Assembly (NCBI GenBank): GCA_026724425.1
Contig: JAIUCV010000347.1
Location: 806,001-870,000 of the forward strand
Source of the DNA: Erythrophleum ivorense
Taxonomy: Eukaryota > Streptophyta > Magnoliopsida > Fabales > Fabaceae
Direction: 5' to 3'
Length of the DNA stretch: 64,000 nt
Shown in pieces: positions 50,823 to 62,261 of this stretch. The position numbers were made by a program, and so were the translations under genes. How positions within the stretch are numbered: the stretch's first letter is position 1; each line of letters starts with the position of its first letter. The notes under the pieces are model-generated. The model was not told the DNA's origin, did no database searches, and worked only from the letters and a program-made list of their open reading frames with translations.

Positions 50823-50852
50823 TAGTTTAGCTTTTGAAAACACGATATTACA

Positions 50853-52571
50853 TGGGCAGCATCTCAATCTCCTTCTTGAACTCATATATTAAACCCATTA
50901 TTCTTTTGTTGCTTACCTCTTCTCTACTAGGGAATTTCTAATTCTCCTTTCTATACTTTTTTGCCAGTGGTTCACTTTTTTCTTGGACCTAGCCCCTCAT
51001 ATAGCATAATGTTCTAAGGCACATACCTCACCTTTAGGCATTTTCCTTGACTACATAATCCAAGCCTTAACCATTTTTGTACTAACTTACCATCAAATGA
51101 GGGTTAGTAACTCGTTCTAAGCTAGTCTGGCACCTATTACTTAGTTTCTTGGCTTGGAAAAACTTTAGAGGGGCACCTATCTACTAGGGACTAGTAGATT
51201 AGAGTTTGGAAGGCTTGTGGGAGGAATATCTAGCTATAGTGAGATTTAAGAGGGTTCTTTCTTTGATTTATTCTTCTGGCTAGGATTTCCTGTATCTATT
51301 GAATAGCAGTCTATTTTCTAACTTATATCTTTTTGCTACTAGTTCAATTTAAGCTTAATAACTTGTAAAACCCCTACCACAGGGTCTAGATTAATTTCCC
51401 TACTGATTATGTCCCTCCTAATGCTCACTACACACTCTATACTGAAAAGAACCATAAACTTCAATGGCTCTTCTAAATTCCTCCACTTAATAAAGTAGTA
51501 TAAAATAGATGTTGAATCCAAGTATTAAATCTTATAAGGAGTTAGGGAATAAAGTGAAGTCTTATTGGTATACAAGGAAGAAAAATGAATAAAAGTAAAG
51601 CCTAAATATTTACAATAACCTATGCTACTACTAGTACCCTAATTGCTAGGTTATTAATATCCTAAAATTGTATAAAAAAGATAGTAAAAGAAAAATGAAA
51701 TAAAACAAAATTAAATGAATCAAGACCTTGACAAATAAAAGACTCTAAAGGTTAAACCAAGTTGTTATGGTGAATATGGAAATTATGTCCCTGCTCATTG
51801 TTGATGTCTAGTTACTATGTGATAGAAAAGTTCTTAAAGTGGTTGAATATGTCTTGCAATTATCAACCTATATATCTTACTTAACAAATATCCCTTAGGA
51901 TGTGCTTTGTAATTACCTAAGTTCAATTTATTAGTAAGCTTTATCAAGATTAGTAAACTTATGGAATAATTAAGTGCTCAGACATGTCTTGTAATTATCG
52001 TACACCTAGTTTCCATTGTTACATTCCATTAAACACCTTGTAAGTATTCCTTTAAGAATGGTAAAATTGACATCTTAGATTGTCTAAGTGTGAAAAATTT
52101 CCTCGCAATTATATTATGCTTAAACTCAAGCTTACCATTGTTATCTTATCTTATTATACTTTTATAAATTAGCTACATGCCTTGTACTTATGCTAAATTA
52201 CAGATAATAATCAAATTCAATAATGCAAATAAGAAGGCAGGAAGTACAACAATTATATGACACTGTAATAACATAAACATCAATAAATGATCACAAATCT
52301 TTGTTATAAAAGCAATAATCCATCTAAATAACAAAGATCCAAAATTAAAGCAACAAATCAACAAAGATAAATGCAAAATAAACTTGATATTTGGATAAGA
52401 AGTTGAGAGAAGATTAAGCCAAAGAAAAGCTAAAGATTTGCAATCATACACCTCTTCGATTGATGAAATCTACCTCAAAGCCTTTAAATCTAACCTTGGA
52501 TAAGCTACTAGATGTTCAAGAGCACTCTCTAACTTCTTTCTTAAGCTGAAAGTTTCTCAATGAATTGTCTA
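50853..52571. other. Uncharacterised 1.7-kb interval between LTRs
   Basis: No similarity to family X, no convincing coding frame and no element ends. The part 51830-52200 has loosely repeated words around CTTGTAATTAT (near 51856, 51908, 51988 and 52108), suggesting an old degenerate repeat. It joins across LTR H to 55974-56037, which is the other side of that insertion site. Confidence 0.5.
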
Positions 52572-55500
52572 TGTAACATCCATCATTTTAAAAGTCATAA
52601 ACTAATCGAATTACTAAAAGAAGTGCCCTAAATTGAATGATTAGAAGTCCAATAAAATGATACTGATAATCTAGATAATTAAAAATAAGGATACAAGTTT
52701 AAGATGCCCAAAAACTAGAGTCAAAATAGCTAAACAAAAATTGATGAAAATAGAATGGCATTTTCTATAATTTTGGGCAACTTTTAGAAAACTCAAAAGA
52801 GGGATCTTTAAATGGGAAAATTGAGTTTCTCAAGGTTCTTAGAGGCTCTAAAAGCCATAGAAATCCTTAGAATGTTTAAAACCCCTCCGTTTACATCTTG
52901 GAGTGTCAGTTGACTAAAACTTTGACCGATTTGTTTGAGAAGCTTTTTAATTCAACTTGGGTGAACTCAAAAGCATTTTATGAATAAGAATACTTAAATT
53001 TCATAAAGGAAAAGATAGTTCTTGAATAGGATTTAAAATGAGCCCAAATGAAAAGAACTAAGAAAAGGGGCAAAATGGGAATTTTGAAAAAGTGTCATAA
53101 CTTAGCCTACCCTTTTTATAATTCATGCCCCACTTCTTCCCTTCCTCATGACTGACTTTCATCTGCTCCAAAATAGTACCCTAGGCTTCTTGAAATGGTG
53201 CTCCAAGAGGGAGAAGAGAAGGAAGCAAAAACCAAGGAAAAAGGTAAGAAATTTCATAGTTTTTCATGCTTCCTTCTTTACCAACTTGTTCTCCTCTTTC
53301 TCCTCTCTTTTCTTATCGTTTTGATGATTTATTTGAGGATGATCCATGGCTAGTTAAGTGAGAGGAGGATAGAAATCGAAGGAGAGGCAAAAAGCATGTG
53401 AAAGTACTTTTGAAAAGGCATGAAATCAAGGTAACTTTCATGGCTTTTTTTGCTTCTTCTTGGTTGCTTCTCCTTAGGTGATTTTTTGCCAACCCTAGAC
53501 CACCTAAGAGGGAATGATCTCTAACCAAACCAAGGTAGAAACAAGGGTTTTAGAGTATGAGAAACAATAATATGCAATTAGATTTTAAAAAAAAGCTTTA
53601 GAATTCAAGTTGTATAACTTAGGGTTTTTGTTGCACCTAGCCATTCTTGAAGCTTTCTAAGGATAGTCTAGCCTATATAAGAGTATATATGAGTTCTTAA
53701 GACATCTAGGAAGCTTCACAAGTGCCAATTCCCTAAGAAAAATCAAGCAAACTTCATGGGTCCATTACTTTGTACATGTCTCAGCCAAAGCTAGAACAAG
53801 TACCTAGAAAGATTTTCTTTGATTCTGAGGATAGAAATGGCCTAGATATGATTAATAAACATCAAGGGAAGCATTGGATTGAATTTAGAAACCATGGTTT
53901 GTGAGTTGGAAGTTTAAGCTCTATTTTAAGACATAAAGAAGCAACTTAAATTTAGGCTCGTTGAATTGAATTTCTGATAACTCCAAGGAGTCTAAATAGA
54001 GCCAAGAGACTTAAATTGAATGAGATAAATTCTAGGGGTTGCTTCATTATGCACTTATATGGAACCATAACCATGTCTTAGAATAAAGTAAGTTTGCATA
54101 GAGTTTGTGTGAAGCTAGAACATGCTCTAATGATGTAATTGCATCTTATTTGATTTGTCTGGGCCAAGTGAATCAAGCCCCACCTAGTTGTGTGTGTGAG
54201 GCCAAGAAGGGGAAAGGAAAGTCTGAGGAAGCAAATAGTGATTCTTGATTCAAGATAGCTCTTTAACCTTTCTTATATGCATACCTTGGATATTTGATTG
54301 TCATTGGATGCTTGTGTGTATGTTTGAACTATAAGATATGTTTATAGCTATTGAATTAATGCATTGGTACCAATGTGCTTCTTGAAATATATTTTGAATG
54401 GAAGATGGCTTGAATGGGTGAGGGTGTGCCAAAAGCCCCTTATGGGTAAGGAGACACCAAAAGTTCTTAAGAATGGGTGAGACAAAGCTAGAAGTCTTAA
54501 GAAGAAGTGAAGCTAAGTCAAAAGCCCATAAAGGTGGATGAAACAAATCCAAAAGTCCCAAAGAATTTGGTAAGGCTAGACCAGAAACCTTTAGAGCCTA
54601 TGTTTGATAATATATGAGTTTATGTGACATGAGAAAATGTTTATGTATGCTTATAAGATGCTTTTATTATATGCTTGCATTCTTTGACTTGAAAATGTGA
54701 CATGTATGTATCCTTGAAATGATAAAAGAGTTATTAGGATTATTGGAATTTTGCTCTTTCCCTACATATGTCTAACCATGTCTAAGTGAGCCAAGTGAAG
54801 CAAGAAATGAAGGTCAAGCACTTTAAAGCATAGAATTTTTACAATAAAATAAAGAATTGATGTATTTGGATATCAAAGTTTGTAACCATATAATGTATAT
54901 GTGATGTAAACCCTTGAGTAAGTTTAAATATATGTAACTATGATGTATGTATCAAATTTGAAGTCAAATGAATGAGAATGTGAGAATTTGACATCATGGA
55001 GCTTTGAAATGCATATGGAAATGAACAACTAGGAAGGTGAGTTTGAGTTCCATGGTGATTGGGATCATTAGTCATGCTCTTATATGTTGTAATTATGCTT
55101 TTGGACATGTCCAAGTGGTTGTGGAATGATGAGAAATTTGGTGCAATTTGACCCCTTTATAGACTCCAAATTGACCACTTTCTTGAGCTGAACCAAAGTC
55201 TAACTAAATGGTGAGTTTTTGCATGAAATTTGAGAAGAAAATAGGTCTCATAAAGAGCTTTTCATAGAGCCAAAGAGCACCATTTTTAGAGCTCTATAGA
55301 ATTTATTATGATTTTTCAAAGTTGGCCAAATTATACAGAAATTGTCACTGTTATTGTTTATGTGGTCAGTTTATATTTTTATGTCACTCAAGAGACAAAT
55401 GAAATCCAATGCTTATAAAATTTTACAAGCATATACTAGACATCATAAGATTTCTATAGCCATCAAGTGCACCTCATTTAGAGCTTTGTAGAGGGGAGAA

Positions 55501-55968
55501 ATAAATTTTTGAAGTTTGAATTCAATTGTAGGACTTATCAATGACCAATGTTACTGTTCCATTAGTTTTCCTAGTTGTTTTGATTTGAAATTTTTATGGC
55601 AGTTAGAGGACATTCGTAGCTTTCCAAAATGGCATAATTTAAATGATTTTAATTTTTCTAGAATTAATTATAATTTTCCAAAGTTTCATAACAGAATATG
55701 GAATGGATGGAAAAATGCAAAGTGTAATGTGATTTTGTGTTTTATGGCTTGTACCTGAATTTTGAGCTTTAATTTATGATAATTCTGGTTGAACAAATGT
55801 CTTATAGATGAAAAATTTTGGTAAGCTCACATGGTCTATAAACCCAAGGATGAATTTATTGAGCTTTCAATGATGCAAAATACCGTTGCTAAAAGTGCTA
55901 TTTTTATGCAAATAAGTGTTATATGCCAATTTTGCCATGAGTTGAGCCTATATAGTTATGGTATTACA
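52572..55968 (+). mobile_element. Solo LTR H, family X (plus strand)
   Basis: 3,397 bp, starting TGTAACATCCATCATT and ending TATGGTATTACA. A perfect target-site duplication GTCTA flanks it (52567-52571, 55969-55973). It contains purine-rich modules ending in GGTAA (near 53243 and 53430), the stem-loop region (about 53920-54085) and the tandem block (54410-54600). Confidence 0.9.
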
Positions 55969-56037
55969 GTCTACATCTAATTTTGTTACATATTATCTAG
56001 TAATTAGTAGATAAATAAGGAAAAGAAATGGAGAAGG

Positions 56038-57950
56038 TGTAATACCATAATTCATTAACTATTTAGACTAGTGCCCATGATTACTCTCATACAAGTTCAA
56101 AAAAAGGGAATAAAATAATGGTATTTTCTTGCGTTACATAGTATTTTAAAATTTTAAAATTTTCTCTATGAACCCTGTGGACTCCATGATATCATCCCCC
56201 ACTCATATTCCATCTAAACAAGTCATAACCATTGCAAAACATTCTATACATTTTGGTTTATGAGCCACACATTAGAAAAAAGGAAGTTTTGATTGGGTTC
56301 AAATTCCAAATGTTTGTCACCAACTTTGAAAAATCATAATTAATTCTAAAAAAATCAAAACCTAGCAAACTATACTATTATGGAAATATATGGATGTTAA
56401 ATAGAGGTCAAAAATAACTTTAGAACAAAACAGAAGTGTTTAGCCCCTGAAAACTAATGGAACAGTAACAAAGGTCTAGCTGTGTCCCTAATATTGGTCT
56501 AGAACTTCAAAAATTCATTTCTCTCTCAATATAAATCCAAATGAGGTGCTCTTAAGTGATACAAAAATATTATCATGTCTAGTTTATTCTTGTAAAATTA
56601 CACAAAACATTGGATATCATTTGGGCCATGAGGACCCCTGGAACCAAAGGCTGACCATATGAAGAATGCATTTGCCAATTCTACACATTTTGTCCAAATT
56701 TGAAAAATCATAATAAATTCTCTAGAGTTCCAAATTGGGTGCTCTTTAGCTCTGTGGAAATCACTAGATGAGACCTATATACATGCCAAATTTCATGTAA
56801 AAGCTAGCTCATTAGGTTAGACTTTGACATAGCTCAAGGTTATGGTAATTTTGATGCCATAATGGGGTCAATTTGGTTCCAAATGGCTTCTTAAACTCTC
56901 TACCACAACTTGAGTACGTTTTAAAGCATAAAAACATCATGCATAAGCTTCTCAAGTGGTCCAAAATTATACATCTCAAACTCACTACCCCACATGGCTA
57001 ATTACACAATCAAAAATGGTCTACCAAGTGGTCAAATCATGCATTCTCATTCATTTGGTTCCAAATTTGATAGTACCATGCATTCATATATATTTACATT
57101 TGCCCAAGGGCTTACATCTCAAAAATAATATGTACATACAAACTTTGACATCTCATTACATCAAAACTAAACTAATGTCAAAACATGGCCAATTATGCTC
57201 ATTAGCTTCCACTTTGGTCTCCTTGAGCTCCACCTAAATATGGTGAGATGGGAGAGGGAAGGGGGTGAGATTCAACAAATCTCAATAGCTCAAACACCTA
57301 TTCAAGTAAGCAACCAAGGCATATAAGCATATCAAAGAACACAAGCATGCATCCAACATAAACAAGAATCATTCAATGCATAATTTTCATGCCATAACAA
57401 CATGTCAAAACTAAGAACAAACTCTAGGGACTTTTAGTCTAGCCTCACCCTATTTTTGGGACTTTTGGATTAGCCTCACCCTTGGTCTAGGGACTTTTGA
57501 CTTAGCCTCACTCACTCTTGAGATGTTTGGCCTTGTCTCTTCCATTCCTAGGGACTTTTGGCTTCACATCACACATTTCAATGGGCTTTTGGCACAACCT
57601 CACCCATAAGAGCAAATTTCAAAACCAAAACATAATTCAAGAAGCATATTGGTACCAATGCAATGAAATACATCAAATGGCATGTCTCATGATACAAATA
57701 CACACACAAGCATTCAATGACATTCATATAACCAAGAATGGATACAAGAAGGAGTGAGAGCTAACTTGGTGCAAAATACAAGTCTTTTTCCTTGGCTAAT
57801 CTCCTCCCCTCATGGTCACACACTTGCAAATAGATGGAGTTTGATTTCTTTAGCCTAGACACAACAAATAGGATCCAAATTATACTCTTGAAATAAGCCT
57901 TAGCATTAGACACATGCTAAAGAAGCACACTTGGTTCCATAGTTGCATGA
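56038..57950 (-). mobile_element. Family X LTR fragment I
   Basis: Starts TGTAATACCATAATTC, contains the tandem block (57415-57605) and stops abruptly in the first arm of the stem-loop (TTGGTTCCATAGTTGCATGA). The next bases jump back to an earlier point of the LTR in a different subtype. It is a truncated copy; the bases before it (GAAGG) do not match those after fragment J (ATTTG), so the pair is not one simple insertion. Confidence 0.7.
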
Positions 57951-57991
57951 ACTTGCCTCACCCATTTTTTAAGAGCTTTGGACTTAACCAT

Positions 57992-60734
57992 TGATAAATA
58001 CTAATTTCTATATTTTTTATCCACATTTATTATTGATTTTAATGATCAATTTGAGCTTAATTGGATTTGTTATGCAATATTTGAATTTGTGGTTAATTTT
58101 GGAAAATAATACAATTTTGAATTAATTAAGAGAATTTTTGGATTTAAATTTCTAAGATTCTATGTTCCAAAATTCTTTGATGATTAAATATTTTCAAACC
58201 TTAAAACATTTTGTGCAGAATTGTTGAGCAATTAAATTATGAAATTAAGGTAGATTAAAGGAAAAGATTGGAGCATAATTCCCATTAATTTTTGAATGGC
58301 ATATTTGTAATTAATTAATTAGATCTCCATTTCCTTATTTGCTGGCAGAAAAATCACGTGGAGGGCTGCTGCTTCTTTTACCTTCTGGCTGCATCAAGAC
58401 TACATGATTAGCAAGGTTCTTACGTGGAATGAATGAGCACGTCGCAGCTGGAGAGAGATGTGCATGGAAGATTCAGAAGCCTCGAGCAGCAGAGAAGAAA
58501 AGCAAGCCACGAGCTAAATGAGCCAAGAGCAAACAAAATACATGCATGCAGAAATGGAGAAAGCAAATGAAGAACACAAGAAGCATGTGAAGGAAAAGCC
58601 ATGTGGAAAAAGCTTGAACTCGAGCAAAACATGAACCAGCTGAGCACGTGGATTGGCACAGGAAAAATGTGTGAAGAAGCACAAAAGATATGGGTTTAAT
58701 GAGTTGGGAATCTAGGCAGAAATACGAGGTAGCTCATGTGAAGAGAAGGAGCAATGTGGGCTGGAGTTCAGGCGAGAAACAAGGAAGCTCGAGCCTGCAT
58801 GGAAGAATATGCTTCTGGTTGAGGAGGAGAAAAAAGGGCAGCAGCTCACAACTCGAAGCAAGTAAAAAGCAAAGTAAAGAAGCTCCAGAACATACAGAAA
58901 CGTGAGCTAAACAACGCTGGACTGGGCAAACGCTGGAGATGCAGAAGAAGTAACGCTGAGCAGAGCAAAATGACGTGAAAAATGCATGCAGAAGCTACGC
59001 TTTTAACACGTTAAAAATGAGCTGGAACGAGCTGAAACAGAAGGAGCAAAACAGAGGTTCAAACAAGCTGAATGAAGAGCTGCAGATCGAGGAAGAGAAG
59101 CTCGATGATTGGTTCTACGTAGAGCAGATGCATGGGAGAACTAGTTGCAAGCAAACAGAAGGAGCTGAACAAACCAAGCAAGCCACAAACAGAAGCTATG
59201 TGAATGAGCTGAAAAACAGAGCATGAAACAGCAAGCTAAGCATGTGAGAATTTATTGAAATAATAAGCTGGAAATTAGCTACAGAATTGCATGGATTAAT
59301 GAGGCAACCAACTCGAACTGCTGGTTTGAAGAAGCTGGACGATGCTAATGCTGGAAGAAACAAGAAGCTTGAAGGCGCTGATGCTAGAAGCTCACATGAA
59401 GAGGCTTTCACGTGCAGAATAATTAATGAAAAGCAGCAGCATGGAATTATATTAGAAACGTGATTTCAGCATGCAAAGCTCACGTGGTGTTAGTTAAATA
59501 AAAGAGTCACATGAACAGCAGCAAGTTAAAGCGTCCAGAAGCATTCCAAGGAGGATTCATACATCATTCACGCCTCTCACAGTCCAGCACAGCCACGCCT
59601 CTGAATTATCACCAGAGTTTGCTCCATTCACGCCTCAAACTCTCAGCAAATTTTTGCCTATATATAGATGCATCCATTCATCAAGAATAGGATGCTTTTT
59701 GAACGAGGAAGAGGAACAGAAAAGGGTGGTTTGTAAAGAAGAAGAGGAGAGCCAGGGAGAACATCCAGGGAGCAGTTTTTCTTCGTGATTTATCCATGGC
59801 TAATCCCATCAACTCTTCTTCAATAAAAACCTCCATGGCAGCTTGAATTAATCATGGTGGCTAGCTGAAAATTGGAAGCTCCCAGATGAAGATTTGAGTT
59901 ATATTCTTTCCTACAAAATTGGATAATTATTCCTTACTATGTCTTTTAATTTCCAGCATTAAATCTTTGATTAATTTTACTAGGTTTAGTTAATTGATTT
60001 AGGAATTTAGTTGCTGAAATTTTATTAATTTGTTTTATGAATTGAATTTGATTTTGGAATTTTGATTTTGATCATCATATGCTTATAAAAAAAAAATTCC
60101 AAAATTAATGTGCAAATTTGCTTTCAAATTCCTCTTGATTTTGGGTTAATTGATACAATGGTTATTGGATTAATTAACTAGAAATTGTGTGCAATTAAAA
60201 GTTTGAGGAATTAATTAATCTAATTGGTAAATTAGTATCCTAAGTAAATTGTGCATGTGCTTGAATTTGGTTAAAGTGTGTTCTTGTTCTTAATTCAATT
60301 AATTAGTTATTCAAGGATTCTTGTGGTTGCAAATTCCTTGTATAATTAATAAATTGAGTCTTGGATGGTTATTCAAGAATCTTTATAAGGAATACACTAA
60401 AAAGCAAGGAATTAATTCCAAATTTTGGTAAACTAAATCAAGGGCAAGGATAATTGAATTCTAGGGAGTCCAATGCAAAGCTAGCTACCATATTCTCTTA
60501 ATTGTTCATCTCATTTAGTTTTAAAGTCTTTTGATTTTCGTCAAATAAATTTAGTTCAATTTAATTCTAGCATTTCAACCCCAAATTAAGTTTCAGTAGC
60601 AATACTTAGAATAACCTTTCCATAAACAAATTAAGGCATAAACTCCAAGGGAGATGACCTAGGATTGCACCATTAACTATAAAAAATTCATATCGCTTCC
60701 TAGTTTTATTTGAGATTGAACGACACAATCGTCA
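57992..60734 (+). repeat. 5' LTR of element K
   Basis: 2,743 bp, bounded by TGATAAATACTAA and GACACAATCGTCA (TG...CA). A TATA box CCTATATATAGATG lies at 59657-59670. Upstream, 58430-59450 is purine-biased and richer in G+C than anything around it, with many AAGCTGAA/GAAGCTG words; it has a few short open frames in both directions but no recognisable protein. The 3' portion is AT-rich. Confidence 0.8.
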
Positions 60735-60738
60735 AATT

Positions 60739-60756
60739 TGACGCCGTTGCCGGGGA
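60739..60756 (+). other. Primer-binding site of element K (tRNA-Asp)
   Basis: TGACGCCGTTGCCGGGGA differs at one base from the complement of the plant tRNA-Asp 3' end used by Athila/Tat-type elements. It lies 4 nt after the LTR end. Confidence 0.88.
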
Positions 60757-62261
60757 GTTTAGTTTCTTATTTGTTTGGAAGGCTTTCTTAGTATTGCCTT
60801 ATTTTTTGCTTTATTTTTATCCTATTTTCCTTTGTTTCGAATTTGGAATTGGATCATTCGGTTACTTAATCTGATTTTGCTACTTGTTGGAATTTTTGTT
60901 TGAAATATCCAGAAAATTTTCAAACTTTGTTTTCCAAGGTTTTTGGGTGTTTTGAGCAAAACTAATAGTATAGCTATTAGGTATACCATTTTTTGGCCAA
61001 ATTCCAACGTTTTAAACACTTTTTCTAATTTTTTAGTATTTTCTCGATTTTTCTAAGATTTTTCTAATTTTTCTAGATTTATTTTTATTGGGAGCCCATT
61101 TTATTTTTAGGAGACTCTTTGCTATGTCTCAACCAAGCTCATGGGTTCTTGACTCATCCTCACCATGGTGAAGAGTTCTTGGCCTCTTCACACTCAAGCA
61201 AACTCAACAAATATCATACATTCATTTAAAAACATAACATGACATCATGAAATCATGACATATAAGATCATGCTAGCATACTTTTCATGACTTGAAAATA
61301 CTTTTACACATATTCTAAGACAAGCTAAACATACATCCATGCATGAGAGAAAGTGGAGAGAGCTACCTTGCACACAATCACACACTTTTTCCTCGGATTT
61401 CAAGCCTCCTCTTTCAGTCACACACCCACAAGCTTATGGAGATGGTTTCTCTTGGCCTTATTTTTTTACTTTTTCTCACTTGAATCTTGTGTTCTTTGAG
61501 CTCCTCTCTTCAAATCTGAATTTTCCCTTAAATTTCTTTCTTTTTCTTGATTTTTCTCCTCCTTTTCTTCCCCTTCTTGTAAGCCTAAGAGAGCAGATCA
61601 TATTCTATATTTTGGGCAGAAATTTTGTGCTTAAGAAGATGGGAGAAGAAAGGGGAAGTGTGTGGGAGCTTCTAGAAACACACTTTTTTCAAAAATTTCA
61701 ATTTTGTCCTTTCGTAATGGCAATTTCGTTTCAGCTTTGTTTTAGCTCCTTTTTGAGAACTGTCTTTTCCATTGTAAAATTTAGGTTCTCAATTTAATAA
61801 AATGCCTTTGGAATCACTCAATTTAGAGCTAAAATCTTACCGAATAAACCGATCAAAGTTTGGGTCAACCGACATTGAAAAACATCCACCGGAGGGGATT
61901 TAACTGTCCCAGGGCTTTCCATAGTTTTCAGGGCCTTTGAGAACCCTGAAGAACTCAAAAATTTCATTTAAAAAACTATCCTATGTGAATTCCAAAATTT
62001 GCTCAAAATTATAAAAATGCCATTACGTTTCATAAGCTTTTCGTAAGAAATTGTTTCTTCATTCTAGCTCTGTTTTTCTTTTCATCTGAACCTAGGATTC
62101 TCATTTTTAAGAGTCTAGAATGCTTCCTAAATTTTTTGGGACCTTAACTACTTCATTTCAGGGGACTTCCTTTTGTGTCCGGTGAGTTCCATTCATTAAC
62201 GGAGAAATCGTACGTTACATTTCTCACATTTTCTCTCATTTTCAGAGGACTGGATATTACA

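Larger units (their letters stand above)
48730..50852 (-). mobile_element. Family X LTR L0, outermost layer of the nest (right part)
   Basis: Right portion of the LTR into which L2 inserted; 23 bp of its left portion remain at 28048-28070 (GAAGGACTTTT), and the rest would lie beyond L1b. It holds a shortened tandem block (48735-48850), a weak stem-loop (about 49190-49345), a duplicated promoter segment (50081-50420) and the family end ACGATATTACA. No target-site duplication can be checked because its left end is not in the window. Confidence 0.7.
57992..61087 (+). mobile_element. Truncated Ty3 retrotransposon K, Athila/Tat-like (5' LTR plus start of internal region)
   Basis: A 5' LTR, a primer-binding site complementary to tRNA-Asp, and about 330 bp of AT-rich internal sequence, after which family X text resumes. 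Gag, pol and 3' LTR are absent. It is inserted in fragment J between ...CTTAACCAT and TTGGGAGCCC...; four bases present in other copies (GCTC) are missing, so the deletion that removed the 3' part probably extended into flanking DNA. Clade assignment rests on the primer type and the long LTR starting TGATAAATAC. Confidence 0.8.
57951..62261 (-). mobile_element. Family X LTR fragment J, interrupted by element K
   Basis: Own sequence is 57951-57991 and about 61088-62261. It begins in the tandem block (ACTTGCCTCACCC) and ends at ACTGGATATTACA. A deletion near 61460 removes the stem-loop: text passes from CTCTTGGCC directly to the purine/pyrimidine modules. It contains a 152-codon plus-strand open frame (61339-61797) that I regard as chance, because equivalent sequence in other copies is not open. 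Confidence 0.7.

Noticed and set aside
51339..51521. Minus-strand frame containing YYFIKWRNLEEP, loosely like a chromodomain
   Set aside because: Only a few residues fit, the surrounding frame is short, and no neighbouring pol domains are present.
61339..61797. 152-codon plus-strand open frame
   Set aside because: It is antisense to family X LTR sequence, and equivalent positions in other copies are not open. Its composition (Phe, Leu, Ser) reflects pyrimidine-rich DNA.
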